From positions 1 through 57,739 of the forward strand of contig CAKZHP010000115.1 in the NCBI GenBank assembly GCA_936924635.1: a stretch of DNA of 57,739 bases. The letters run 5' to 3'. This document shows, piece after piece, positions 41,302 through 50,213 of this stretch. Position 1 is the stretch's first letter, and each line of letters opens with the position of its first letter. Made by a program: the position numbers and the translations under genes. Under the pieces are notes generated by a model. That model did no database searches, was not told where the DNA came from, and worked only from the letters and a program-made list of their open reading frames with translations. This DNA comes from an uncultured Propionibacteriaceae bacterium (GTDB lineage: Bacteria > Actinomycetota > Actinomycetes > Propionibacteriales > Propionibacteriaceae).

Positions 41302-43374
41302 TCAGTCGCGGTCGGGTCCCGAGCGCTCCCGGACCACGGCGAGCACCCCGGCTCCGTACTTGCGCACCTTCGCCCGCGCCACCCCCGAGATCTGCAGGAG
41401 CTGCTCCTCCGAGCGCGGCTCCACCTCGGCGATGGCTGTCAGCACGGCATCGGTGAAGACCGTGAAGTCGGGCATGGAGCCAGACGCCTGGGACCGCCAC
41501 TGCTTCAGAGCGGAGAGCAACGCCTCGTCGTACGCGGACCCGCAGCCCTCGTGACGGCCGAGGACACGGTCGGCGGACGAGCCGAGGCCCTCGCCGCACA
41601 CCCGGCAGACATGCGCCAGCGGCTGCGGTCTGGTGCGCTGCCTGCGAGGGGCGGGGAGCCGGGTCAGCGCCGGTGAGACATGCAGCGCGTCGAGGAACCG
41701 GGAGGCCGGGCGGTCGGCGCCGCCGCCGTGGCTCGTCCGGGCCCAGGAGATGCGCAGGTGCTCCTTCGCGCGGGTGACGCCGACGTACAGAAGGCGGCGC
41801 TCCTCCGCGACCTGCTCCGGGGTGGTGGCCAGCACGAACGGGAGGCTTCCCTCGTGCATCCCGAACAACGCCACGGCCTCCCACTCCAGACCCTTGGCCG
41901 AGTGCAGCGTGGAGAGAGTCACCCCGGCGCTCGACGGCGGGTGCTCCACGCTGGCCCGCCGCTGCAGCTCGGCGACCAGGTCGGCCAGCCGCATCGTCTC
42001 CCCTGCCTTGCCCGCGGCTTCGGCCGCCGAGTCCACGAGGGCGTTCTGCGACTCCCACCGCTCCCTCACCCGGCCTCCTCCCGCGGGAGGATCGGCCGTC
42101 CAGCCCAGGGCGGCCAGCACGGCCCGTACCCGCGGCAGACCTTCGAGGTCCCCCTCCGTGCGTGCCGTGGCCGCCAGCGCCGCCATCGCCTGCCGGACCT
42201 CGGGCCGCTCGTAGAAGTTCTCGGCGTTGCGCACCTGGTAGGGGATGCCACGCTCCGCCAGCGCCAGCTCCAGGGCCGGCGACTGCGCATTGATCCGGTA
42301 CAGCACGGCCATCTCGCGCCAGGGCACCCCTCCCCTGGCCCGCTCGGCCAGCCAGCGCGCGATGCCGTCGGCCTCGGCGGCCTCGGTGGCCGCCGCCGAC
42401 AGCTCCACCTCCGGCCCGGGCGGCCGCCGCGCCACCAGCGTGACGTGCGGCTCGGGAGACCCGCGCAGCAGGAGGTTCGCGGCGGCGACCACCTGCGGCG
42501 TGGAGCGGTAGTCGCGCACCAGCTTGATCGTCTGCGCACCAGGATGACGGCGGGCGAACGTGTGCAGGAACTCAGCCCGGGCGCCCGCGAAGGTGTGGAT
42601 CGTCTGCGCCGGGTCGCCCACCACGCACACGTCGCGGGCGGGGCCCAGCCACAGGTCGACCAGTCGCTGCTGCACCGGGCTGACGTCCTGGTACTCGTCG
42701 ACGAGCAGGTGCCGATAGGTCTTGCGCACCTCCGCCGCCACGTCCTCGTGCTCGGTCAGCATGGCCACCGCGCACAGCAGGATGTCGTCGAAGTCGATGC
42801 GCCGGCGCTCGTGCAGCAGGCCTGCGTACGTGGTGAGCACCCGCGCCACCTGTTCCGGCTCCAGCGACCCCACGGCACGGCCCGAGGCGAGCGCCAGCGC
42901 CGGGTACGCCTCCGGCACCACGTTGCTGACCTTGCACCAGGAGACCTCGGCGACGAGGTCGCGCACCACCGCGGGCTCGGTCGGCAGCCGCAGCGCTCCC
43001 GCGGCCTCGGCCACCAGCGCGTACCTGGCGTCGGTCACCTCCGGCAGGGCACCGCCGTACGCCCTGGGCCAGAAGTACTGCACCTGCCGCAGCGCCGCGG
43101 AGTGGAAGGTCCGGGCCTGGACCCCCACGACGCCGAGGTCTGCCAGCCGGGAACGCATCTCGCCGGCGGCCCGGGTGGTGAAGGTCACCGCCAGGGTCGC
43201 CCGGGGGTCGAGGGCTCCGGTGAGGGTGCCGTACGCGATCCGGTGCGTGATGGCCCGCGTCTTGCCGGTGCCCGCGCCGGCCAGGACGACCACCGGCACG
43301 CCCCAGGTGGTCGCCACCTGCTGCTGCTCAGGGTCGAGGCCCTCGAGCACGTGCTGCGGGTCGGGTCGGGCCAT
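41302..43374 (-). CDS. uvrD2: ATP-dependent DNA helicase UvrD2 (with zinc motif and HRDC domain)
   Basis: 690 residues from ATG 43374. SF1A helicase motifs: Q-motif LDPEQQQVATTW, Walker A AGAGTGKTRAI (about 33-43), Walker B LLVDEYQDVSPVQ, motif III GDPAQTIHTFAGA, and motifs V/VI in STLHSAKGLEWEAV and RRLLYVGVTRAKEHL. A C-terminal cysteine set (CRVCGEGL ... GC) and an HRDC domain at the end are diagnostic of mycobacterial UvrD2, essential in M. tuberculosis. The role is DNA repair and unwinding. A start ten codons upstream (43404) is possible. It is divergent from the mycoredoxin gene with a 75-base gap. Confidence 0.94.
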   Translation of the reverse strand: MARPDPQHVLEGLDPEQQQVATTWGVPVVVLAGAGTGKTRAITHRIAYGTLTGALDPRATLAVTFTTRAAGEMRSRLADLGVVGVQARTFHSAALRQVQYFWPRAYGGALPEVTDARYALVAEAAGALRLPTEPAVVRDLVAEVSWCKVSNVVPEAYPALALASGRAVGSLEPEQVARVLTTYAGLLHERRRIDFDDILLCAVAMLTEHEDVAAEVRKTYRHLLVDEYQDVSPVQQRLVDLWLGPARDVCVVGDPAQTIHTFAGARAEFLHTFARRHPGAQTIKLVRDYRSTPQVVAAANLLLRGSPEPHVTLVARRPPGPEVELSAAATEAAEADGIARWLAERARGGVPWREMAVLYRINAQSPALELALAERGIPYQVRNAENFYERPEVRQAMAALAATARTEGDLEGLPRVRAVLAALGWTADPPAGGGRVRERWESQNALVDSAAEAAGKAGETMRLADLVAELQRRASVEHPPSSAGVTLSTLHSAKGLEWEAVALFGMHEGSLPFVLATTPEQVAEERRLLYVGVTRAKEHLRISWARTSHGGGADRPASRFLDALHVSPALTRLPAPRRQRTRPQPLAHVCRVCGEGLGSSADRVLGRHEGCGSAYDEALLSALKQWRSQASGSMPDFTVFTDAVLTAIAEVEPRSEEQLLQISGVARAKVRKYGAGVLAVVRERSGPDRD

Positions 43375-43414
43375 GCGTGCCACTCTGCCAGAGACCTCCG
43401 ACAACGCCCCGTAC

Positions 43415-43440
43415 GGAATATCGCCCGCGACGTGCCTGTT
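43415..43440 (+). promoter_or_regulatory. SigR-dependent promoter of the mycoredoxin gene
   Basis: GGAAT (43415-43419), 18-base spacer, GTT (43438-43440). A second consensus match with the same spacing as the sigR promoter, 10 bases before the mycoredoxin ATG, so the leader would be only a few bases. Mycoredoxin belongs to the SigR/SigH regulon in relatives. Confidence 0.75.
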
Positions 43441-43449
43441 CGGCTGGGC

Positions 43450-43695
43450 ATGGCACTCACGATGTACACCACCACCTGGTGCGGCTACTGCCGCCGCCTC
43501 AAGGACCAGCTCGACCGCGAGGGCATCGCGTACGACCTCGTCGACATCGAGGAGACGCCCGGGGAGGCCGCCATCGTGGAGAAGGCCAACGGCGGCAACC
43601 GGACAGTGCCGACGCTGCTCTTCTCCGACGGCTCCACGCTGACCAACCCGAGCGTCAAGCAGGTCAAGGAGCGGCTGGCCAGCCTGGCTGGCTGA
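43450..43695 (+). CDS. mrx1: Mycoredoxin (glutaredoxin-like, Mrx1)
   Basis: 81 residues. The redox motif is Cys11-Gly-Tyr-Cys14 (TTTWCGYCRRLK), followed by VDIEETPGEAAIVEKANGGN, the cis-proline TVPT, and GSTLTNPS. It matches Rv3198A mycoredoxin-1, which reduces protein-mycothiol mixed disulfides in the cytosol. Context with SigR/RsrA and a SigR promoter at 43415-43440 agrees. The start ATG 43450 is 5 bases before a second ATG codon at residue 5. It is divergent from uvrD2. Confidence 0.94.
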   Translation: MALTMYTTTWCGYCRRLKDQLDREGIAYDLVDIEETPGEAAIVEKANGGNRTVPTLLFSDGSTLTNPSVKQVKERLASLAG

Positions 43696-43749
43696 GGCCT
43701 CCCCGGGGGCGCGAGAAAACTGTCAGTGGCCGCCCCTAGGGTGTGACCC

Positions 43750-46700
43750 GTGCTGGTGAGCGGGCTGAAGGTGCGGGTCGCGACGCGGTTGGCCGACGTC
43801 GCCGACGCGCTGGCGCGTGACCTCTCACACCCTCGTGCAGACCCTTTCGCGAGCGATCTCGTCGCCGTCCCCGGGCCGGGGGCGCAGCGGTGGCTGGCGC
43901 AGCGGCTCTCGCAGACGCTGGGCGCGACCGCCGGCGACGGGGTCTGCGCGGGTGTGGAGTTCCCCGTCGTGTCCCGGTTCCTGCGGCAGACCGAGCTGGA
44001 GGCGCTGCGCCTCGACCCGCTCGACGACCCGTGGCGGGAGGACCGGCTGGCGTGGACCGTGATGCGGGCCTTCGACGCCTGTGCGGCGGCGCCCTGGTTC
44101 GCTCCCCTGGCGTCGTACCTGAGGTTCGGCGGCGACGAGCGCCCCGGCCGCCGCCTGGGGCTGGCGAGGCGGGTCGCCCGGCTGTTCCGCACGTACGGGC
44201 AGTGGCGGCCAGAGCTGCTGGAGCGGGTGGCCGACCCGTCGAACGCGTGGCAGCCGCCGCTGTGGGCAGCGGTGGCCGAGATCGTCGGGGAGCCTGCACC
44301 CTGGGAGCGGCGGCGGCAGGCGGTCGACGCCCTCGTGGCCGACCCCTCGGTGTCGTCGGCACCCGAGCATGTGCACGTGCTCGCCCCGGAGCGACTCTCC
44401 CCCGGCCAGGTCGAGGTGCTCGGGGCCTTGGCCGCGGCGCGCCGGGTGACCGTCTCCACGGTGGTGGCGTCGGCGACGGCGGTGAGGGCCGCCGCACCGG
44501 CTGCACCGCTGAACGCCGCCCTCGGCCGTGCCCAGGTGGCTGCGACCCAGGTGCTCCTGGCGGCGGCCGACGACAGCGATGAGCTCACGGCCACCGAGCC
44601 CGGCGGCACCCTCACCCTCCTGCAGGCGCTGCAGCGTGAGGTGCGTCTCGACCTGACCGGCACCACGGAGGCGTACACCGCGGACGGCTCCGTGCAGCTC
44701 CACGTGAGCCACGGCCCAGACCGGCAGGTCGAGGTGATGCGGGACGTGCTGGCCGGCCTCCTGCAGGACGACCCGACGCTGGAACCCCGGGACGTCCTGG
44801 TGGTCACCCCGCAGCTGGGCACCTTCGCGCCGCTGGTGCGGGCGCTCTGCACGCTCGACGAGAGCGTGGTGGGCGCTCCGCTGCACCCGGCGAACCGGAT
44901 GCGGTTCCAGGTGACGGACCGGTCGTTGCGGCAGGCGAACCCCGTGCTGGACGTGCTCGACCGGGTGCTGGAGCTCACCGTCTCGCGTGCCGGGCTGAGC
45001 GAGCTGTTGGCCCTGTGCGGCGCCGAACCCGTGGCGCGCCGCTTCGGTCTCGACGCCGATGCCCTGGAGTCGCTGGCCGACCTCACGGAGGCGGCCGGCA
45101 TCCGCTGGGGCGTCGACGCGGGCACGCGCCGCCGCTTCGGGCTCGAGGACTTCCCGCAGGGCACCTGGCTCGCCGGGCTGGAACGCCTGCTGCTCGGTGT
45201 CACCCTGAGCGAGGCCGACCTGGCCACGGTCGGAGCCGTGCTGCCGCTCGACTCGGTGGAGTCGTCGGACGTGCCGCTGGTGGGCGCCCTCGCCGAGGTG
45301 ACCTCGGAGGTCCGGCGCGCGGTGCGGGAGTTCGCCACCCCGGCCACGGTCACGGTGTGGGCGGAGCGGTTCCGGGCGACCCTGGACGCCCTGGTGTCGG
45401 TGTCCGCGGCCGACAGCTGGCAGCTCGGCCACGCGCAACGACTGCTCGGAGAGCTCGCCGCCGTCGACGACGCACTGGTGCTGTCGGTGGGAGAGATGCG
45501 CTCGATCGTCACCGGCTGGCTCACGGGGAGGGCACACCGGGCCGCCATGCTCACCGGCGCGCTCACCGTGACGTCGCTGGACGCGTTGCGGCACGTGCCG
45601 CACCGGGTGGTCTGCATCCTCGGTCTCGACGAGGGCACCTTCCCGCGGCCCGGCGGTCTCGACGGCGACGACCTGCTGTCGCGGACCGCCACGGACGCGG
45701 AGCCGCACCCGTCCCGCGACGACCGCCAGGCCTTCCTCGACGCCGTGATGGCGGCCACGGAGACGCTGGTGGTGATCTTCCGCGGCCGAGACCCGCGCAC
45801 CAACGACGAACTGCCCGTGCCGGTCCCGGTGCTGGAGCTGCAGGCTGCCGCCGCCCGTCTCGGAGGCGGCGACGTCTGGGTGCAGCACGCCCTGCACCCC
45901 CACGAGCCCGCCACCGCCGACCGCACGTTCGACGTCTCGGCGACCACGGCGCGTACGGCGCTGGCACGGGCCCGGGTGGACCCGCCGGCGGCGTCCGACC
46001 GGTTCGCCACCACCGGGCTTCCTCCCCTGCCGGCGACGACGTCGGTCACGGTCGAGGAGCTGGCCGACTTCTACCGGCACCCGGTCAAGGACTTCCTGCG
46101 GGCCCGGAGCGGGTCGTGGTGGGACGTCGCGCGCGGCGACGACCCCGGCCGGCCGGACACCCCGGCCCGGGAGATGCTGCCGGTGGACAAGGACTTCCTG
46201 GTCCAGTGGGGTGTCACGAACCGGATGCTCGGGCTGGCGATGGAGGGGCACCCGTACGACGCCGTGGCGGCCGCGGAGTGGCGGCGGGGCGAGCTCGCAC
46301 CTCGTGCCCTCGGCGACGCGCAGCTGGGTCAGGCGACCCGCGACGTCGAGGGGGTGCTGCGCGGCAGCGGCCCGTATCTCGATGCGCCCCTGGCTCACCT
46401 CGACCTTGGAGTGACGTTGCCCGGCGGGGTCCGGCTCAGCGGCCGCGTCCCGGTGCGTGGTGACGTGGTCTTCGACGCGATCGCCAGCTGGCCGAAAGGG
46501 CGGCGGCTGATCACCCCGTGGGTCCGGCTGCTGCTGCTGGCGGCCGCGGCCCCCGGTCGCGAGTGGCGTGCGGTGCTGTGCGGGAAAGGGCCGGAGATCG
46601 TGCTGCGGGCGCCAGCCCCGGACGTCGCCGTGACGTTGCTTGCGGACCTGGTGGTCCTCCGGGACCAGGGGCGGGCGCAGCCCTTGCCGCTTCCGCCCGA

Positions 46701-46902
46701 CACGGCGTATGCGATGGCGAGCTCCCGGCACCTGCCCGACGACGAGGCGGTCTCCACCTGGCGCCGAGAGGTCGACCCCACGTGGCGCCTGTACGTGGAC
46801 AGGTTCAGCGACCTGCAGCGCGCCGCGCAGCGGTGGGGCGGTCTGCGCGAGACCGCAGACCGCGTGTACGGGCCGATGGTCGCCGCCAGGGAGAGCGCAT
46901 GA
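43750..46902 (+). CDS. recC: Exodeoxyribonuclease V subunit gamma (RecC)
   Basis: 1050 residues. VPGPGAQRWLAQRLSQTLGA near the N-terminus and VVCILGLDEGTFPRPGGLDGDDLL with a following RDDRQAFLDAVMAA are RecC signatures; the C-terminal nuclease-like fold is expected to be inactive. RecC splits the DNA strands and reads Chi in the RecBCD complex. GTG 43750 is preceded 7 bases upstream by TAGGGT (43737-43742), indicating a leaderless start. It overlaps recB by ATGA. The order recC-recB-recD is as in mycobacteria. Confidence 0.94.
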   Translation: MLVSGLKVRVATRLADVADALARDLSHPRADPFASDLVAVPGPGAQRWLAQRLSQTLGATAGDGVCAGVEFPVVSRFLRQTELEALRLDPLDDPWREDRLAWTVMRAFDACAAAPWFAPLASYLRFGGDERPGRRLGLARRVARLFRTYGQWRPELLERVADPSNAWQPPLWAAVAEIVGEPAPWERRRQAVDALVADPSVSSAPEHVHVLAPERLSPGQVEVLGALAAARRVTVSTVVASATAVRAAAPAAPLNAALGRAQVAATQVLLAAADDSDELTATEPGGTLTLLQALQREVRLDLTGTTEAYTADGSVQLHVSHGPDRQVEVMRDVLAGLLQDDPTLEPRDVLVVTPQLGTFAPLVRALCTLDESVVGAPLHPANRMRFQVTDRSLRQANPVLDVLDRVLELTVSRAGLSELLALCGAEPVARRFGLDADALESLADLTEAAGIRWGVDAGTRRRFGLEDFPQGTWLAGLERLLLGVTLSEADLATVGAVLPLDSVESSDVPLVGALAEVTSEVRRAVREFATPATVTVWAERFRATLDALVSVSAADSWQLGHAQRLLGELAAVDDALVLSVGEMRSIVTGWLTGRAHRAAMLTGALTVTSLDALRHVPHRVVCILGLDEGTFPRPGGLDGDDLLSRTATDAEPHPSRDDRQAFLDAVMAATETLVVIFRGRDPRTNDELPVPVPVLELQAAAARLGGGDVWVQHALHPHEPATADRTFDVSATTARTALARARVDPPAASDRFATTGLPPLPATTSVTVEELADFYRHPVKDFLRARSGSWWDVARGDDPGRPDTPAREMLPVDKDFLVQWGVTNRMLGLAMEGHPYDAVAAAEWRRGELAPRALGDAQLGQATRDVEGVLRGSGPYLDAPLAHLDLGVTLPGGVRLSGRVPVRGDVVFDAIASWPKGRRLITPWVRLLLLAAAAPGREWRAVLCGKGPEIVLRAPAPDVAVTLLADLVVLRDQGRAQPLPLPPDTAYAMASSRHLPDDEAVSTWRREVDPTWRLYVDRFSDLQRAAQRWGGLRETADRVYGPMVAARESA

Positions 46903-49900
46903 GGTTCGAGCTCGGAGCGCCCCTCCCGCAGGGCGGCCTGCTGGTGCTGCAGGCCAGCGCCGGCACCGGCAAGACGCATGCCGTGGCCACCCTGGCTGCC
47001 CGGTTCGTGGCCGAGGGCCGTGCCACGCTGCCCGAGGTCATGGTCGTCACGTTCTCCGGCGCCTCCACCCGCGAGCTCCGCACCCGGGTGCGGCGGCGCC
47101 TGACCGAGCTGCTGTCGGTGATCGACGCCGCCCTGGGCGGAGCGGCCGGACCCTCGGGAGACGAGGCGTGGGACGCGGTGCTGGCGGGCGTCGACGACCT
47201 GGCGCGGGCGCGCGGCAGGGTCACGCGGGCTCTGGGGTCCTTCGACGCGGCCACGATCTGCACCACGCACCAGTTCTGCGACCGCATGCTTGCCGAGCTC
47301 GGCGTGCTGGCCGACCACGAGCCCGGCACGACACTCGTCGACGACCTCTCGGAGCTGGTCGCGCAGGCGACCTCCGACGAGTACCTGCGGCGTTACGCCG
47401 CCACCGGCGACCCGGGCTTCACCCTGGAGACGGCGACCGCGTTCTGCCGGCACGCGGTCGACCGGCCGGCGGCACCGCTCCTGCCGGGCGGCGAGGCCGG
47501 CGAAGGGCCGTGGTCGGAGCGGGTGGCGCTGGCCGAGAGCGTCCGCGCCATCGTGGGCGCCCGCAAGCGGGAGCTGCAGTGGTACTCCTTCGACGACATG
47601 CAGGTACGGCTGCTCGCGGCGCTGCAGGACCCGGTGACCGGCGAGGCGGCCAGGCACCGGGTCCGTCGCCGCTTCCCGGTGGTGCTGGTCGACGAGTTCC
47701 AGGACACCGACCCCGTGCAGTGGCAGATCATCCAGCACACGTTCGCCCATCCCGGGACCACCACCATCCTGATCGGTGACCCGAAGCAGTCCATCTACGG
47801 GTTCCGCGGGGCCGACGTGGAGGCGTACCTGGAGGCGGTCGGCCGTGCCCAGGTGCTGGTCCTCGACGCCAACCGGCGCAGCACGCCGGAGCTGGTGGCC
47901 GCGGTCGACGCCGTCTTCGGGGGCGCGGCGCTCGGCGATCCCCAGATCGTGGTGGAGCCGGTCCGGGCCCTCGGGGTCCGGCGGCTCGAGGTGGCCGGGC
48001 CGTGGTCACGTCCCTTCCGCATCCGGCACCAGGAGCAGCGCAACCCCAGGGCCTTCTTCTCTGCCGTCGTCGCCGACCTGGTCGACGACGTGGTGGCGCT
48101 GCTGGGCTCCGGGGCGGTGCTCACCGACGGGCCCGCCTCGCGCCCCGTGACCGCCACCGACGTCGCCGTCATCGTGAGCACGAACGCCCGGGGCCGTCTG
48201 GTGCAGGACGGCCTGTCGCGAGCCGGCGTACCGGCGATCTTCACCGGCAGCATGAGCGTCTTCTCCTCCCCCGCCGCGCAGGACTGGCGCCGGGTCCTGG
48301 TGGCCGTCGACCGGCCCCGGCAACCGGCCGTTCGCGCTGCGGCGCTGACCGACCTGGTCGGCTGGGACCTGCAACGCCTGTCGTCCGCCGGCGAGGACGA
48401 GGTGGCGGCCCTGACCTCGACCTTCCGCCGGTGGGGGCGTCTGTACGACCAGGTGGGCGTCGCGGGGCTGCTGCAGGTGCTGCTGTCGGAGGGGCTCGCC
48501 GAACGGGTGCTGCGGCAGCCGCAGGGCGAACGCATCCTCGCCGACCTGCGCCACGTCGCCGAGCTGCTCCACACCGAGCAGACGCGCACGCAGGCGACAC
48601 CGCTGGCGCTCGTGGAGTGGCTGGAGGAGCACGCGGCCGACAGCAGGACGACGCTGCAGGACGATCGCAGCCGCCGGCTGGAGACCGATGACGCCGTGGT
48701 CCGCATCCTCACCGTGCACCAGGCGAAGGGGCTGGAGTTCCCCGTGGTGTACCTGCCCGACCTTGCGCTGCGGTCGGTGTGGGACCCCAAGGAGGAGCCG
48801 GTGCAGCTCCACGTCGAGCGCGACGGGGGCACCGTGCGCGCCCTGGACGTGGGCGGGAAGCTGGCCCCGGGCCGGGCTCAGCGCGTCCGGAAGAGCCAGG
48901 CCGAGGACGCCGCCGAGTCGTTGCGGACGCTCTACGTGGCGCTGACCAGAGCACAGACCCACGTCACCACCTGGTGGGCACGCACCGACGACACCATCAC
49001 CGCGGCGTTCCACCGGGTGCTGTTCCGGGACCCGGCGTCCCCCCTCGTCCCGGACGTGGTGGCACGCGGCGACGACGACCTCGCGTCGATCCAGCGGATC
49101 GCGCTGGTCGACGTCCTCCTGGAGCCCATGGCCGGGGCCGAGGGCCCGACCACCGTGGTCCGTGCCCGGCCCGCTGCCGCTCGCGTCGCCGCCCCAGCAC
49201 CCTTCACCCGGGCCATCGACCAGGAGTGGCAGCGCACCTCGTACTCCGCGCTCACCGCGGCCGCCCACGAGACCGTGGCCCACGACCCCGAGTCGGGGCT
49301 CCTGTCCGACGAGCCCGCGCTGCCCGAGGACGCCTTCCCGCCGGTGCTGGACCCGGATGCGTACCCGACGACCGGCCCGCGCACCCAGCTGGCTCCCGGC
49401 CTGGAGCGCCGGTCGCCGATGGCTGACCTTCCGGGCGGCGTGGCGTTCGGCAGCCTGGTGCACGCCGTCTTCGAGTACCTGGACCCCGGTGCCGCCGCGC
49501 CCGAGCAGGCCTTGCGCGAGATCGTGGCCGAGCAGGCCGTCCGGCTCCCCGTGCCGGGCGTGACGACCGACGAGCTCGTCGCAGCCATGCTGCCGGGTCT
49601 GGACACCCCGCTCGGGCCGCTGCTGGGTGAGCGGACCCTGCGGCAGATCCCGGTCCGCGACCGGCTGGCCGAGCTGGACTTCGAGCTGCCGCTGGGCTCT
49701 GGCCACCACGGCGCGCGGATCTCGACCATCGCCGACCTGCTGGCCGAAGGGCTCCCGGACGGGCACCTGCTGGCTGACTACCCCCGGCGGCTCCGGGAGG
49801 CGGGGCTGGACGACCGGCGCCTGCGGGGGTTCCTCACAGGCAGCATCGACGCGACGCTGCGGGCCGACGGCCGCTTCGTCGTCGCCGACTACAAGACCAA

Positions 49901-50213
49901 CCGGCTGGCGCCGCCGTCCACGGAGCTGCTGCTGGCCCACTACACGCCCCGGGCCATGGCCGAGGCGATGATGGCGTCGCACTACCCGCTGCAGGCGGTC
50001 CTGTACACGGTGGCGCTCCACCGGTTCCTGCGCTGGCGCCTGCAGAGGTACGACCCGCAGGAGCACCTGGGCGGGGTCGCGTACCTGTTCGTGCGCGGCA
50101 TGGCCGGCGCCGACACTCCCCGCGTGGGCGGAACACCGTGCGGCGTCTTCACCTGGCAGCCGCCGGCGTCGACGGTGACGGCGCTGTCGGACCTGCTGGG
50201 AGGGATGTCGTGA
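46899..50213 (+). CDS. recB: Exodeoxyribonuclease V subunit beta (RecB)
   Basis: 1104 residues. N-terminal SF1A helicase: Walker A LQASAGTGKTHAV (about 17-29), FDAATICTTHQFC, Walker B VVLVDEFQDTDPVQW, motif III GDPKQSIYGFRGAD, TVHQAKGLEFPVVYLP, RTLYVALTRAQ. C-terminal PD-(D/E)xK nuclease: GSLVHAVFEYL (His), GSIDATLRADG (Asp), VVADYKTN (Asp/Lys), and LQAVLY (Q-x3-Y motif). It unwinds 3'-5' and cuts DNA in RecBCD. The ATG overlaps the recC stop (ATGA), and the recD GTG overlaps this stop. Confidence 0.95.
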   Translation: MRFELGAPLPQGGLLVLQASAGTGKTHAVATLAARFVAEGRATLPEVMVVTFSGASTRELRTRVRRRLTELLSVIDAALGGAAGPSGDEAWDAVLAGVDDLARARGRVTRALGSFDAATICTTHQFCDRMLAELGVLADHEPGTTLVDDLSELVAQATSDEYLRRYAATGDPGFTLETATAFCRHAVDRPAAPLLPGGEAGEGPWSERVALAESVRAIVGARKRELQWYSFDDMQVRLLAALQDPVTGEAARHRVRRRFPVVLVDEFQDTDPVQWQIIQHTFAHPGTTTILIGDPKQSIYGFRGADVEAYLEAVGRAQVLVLDANRRSTPELVAAVDAVFGGAALGDPQIVVEPVRALGVRRLEVAGPWSRPFRIRHQEQRNPRAFFSAVVADLVDDVVALLGSGAVLTDGPASRPVTATDVAVIVSTNARGRLVQDGLSRAGVPAIFTGSMSVFSSPAAQDWRRVLVAVDRPRQPAVRAAALTDLVGWDLQRLSSAGEDEVAALTSTFRRWGRLYDQVGVAGLLQVLLSEGLAERVLRQPQGERILADLRHVAELLHTEQTRTQATPLALVEWLEEHAADSRTTLQDDRSRRLETDDAVVRILTVHQAKGLEFPVVYLPDLALRSVWDPKEEPVQLHVERDGGTVRALDVGGKLAPGRAQRVRKSQAEDAAESLRTLYVALTRAQTHVTTWWARTDDTITAAFHRVLFRDPASPLVPDVVARGDDDLASIQRIALVDVLLEPMAGAEGPTTVVRARPAAARVAAPAPFTRAIDQEWQRTSYSALTAAAHETVAHDPESGLLSDEPALPEDAFPPVLDPDAYPTTGPRTQLAPGLERRSPMADLPGGVAFGSLVHAVFEYLDPGAAAPEQALREIVAEQAVRLPVPGVTTDELVAAMLPGLDTPLGPLLGERTLRQIPVRDRLAELDFELPLGSGHHGARISTIADLLAEGLPDGHLLADYPRRLREAGLDDRRLRGFLTGSIDATLRADGRFVVADYKTNRLAPPSTELLLAHYTPRAMAEAMMASHYPLQAVLYTVALHRFLRWRLQRYDPQEHLGGVAYLFVRGMAGADTPRVGGTPCGVFTWQPPASTVTALSDLLGGMS

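Noticed and set aside
43485..46049. An 854-codon Ser/Arg/Thr-rich minus-strand frame over recC
   Set aside because: Composition is typical of antisense to GC-rich coding sequence; recC is well supported.
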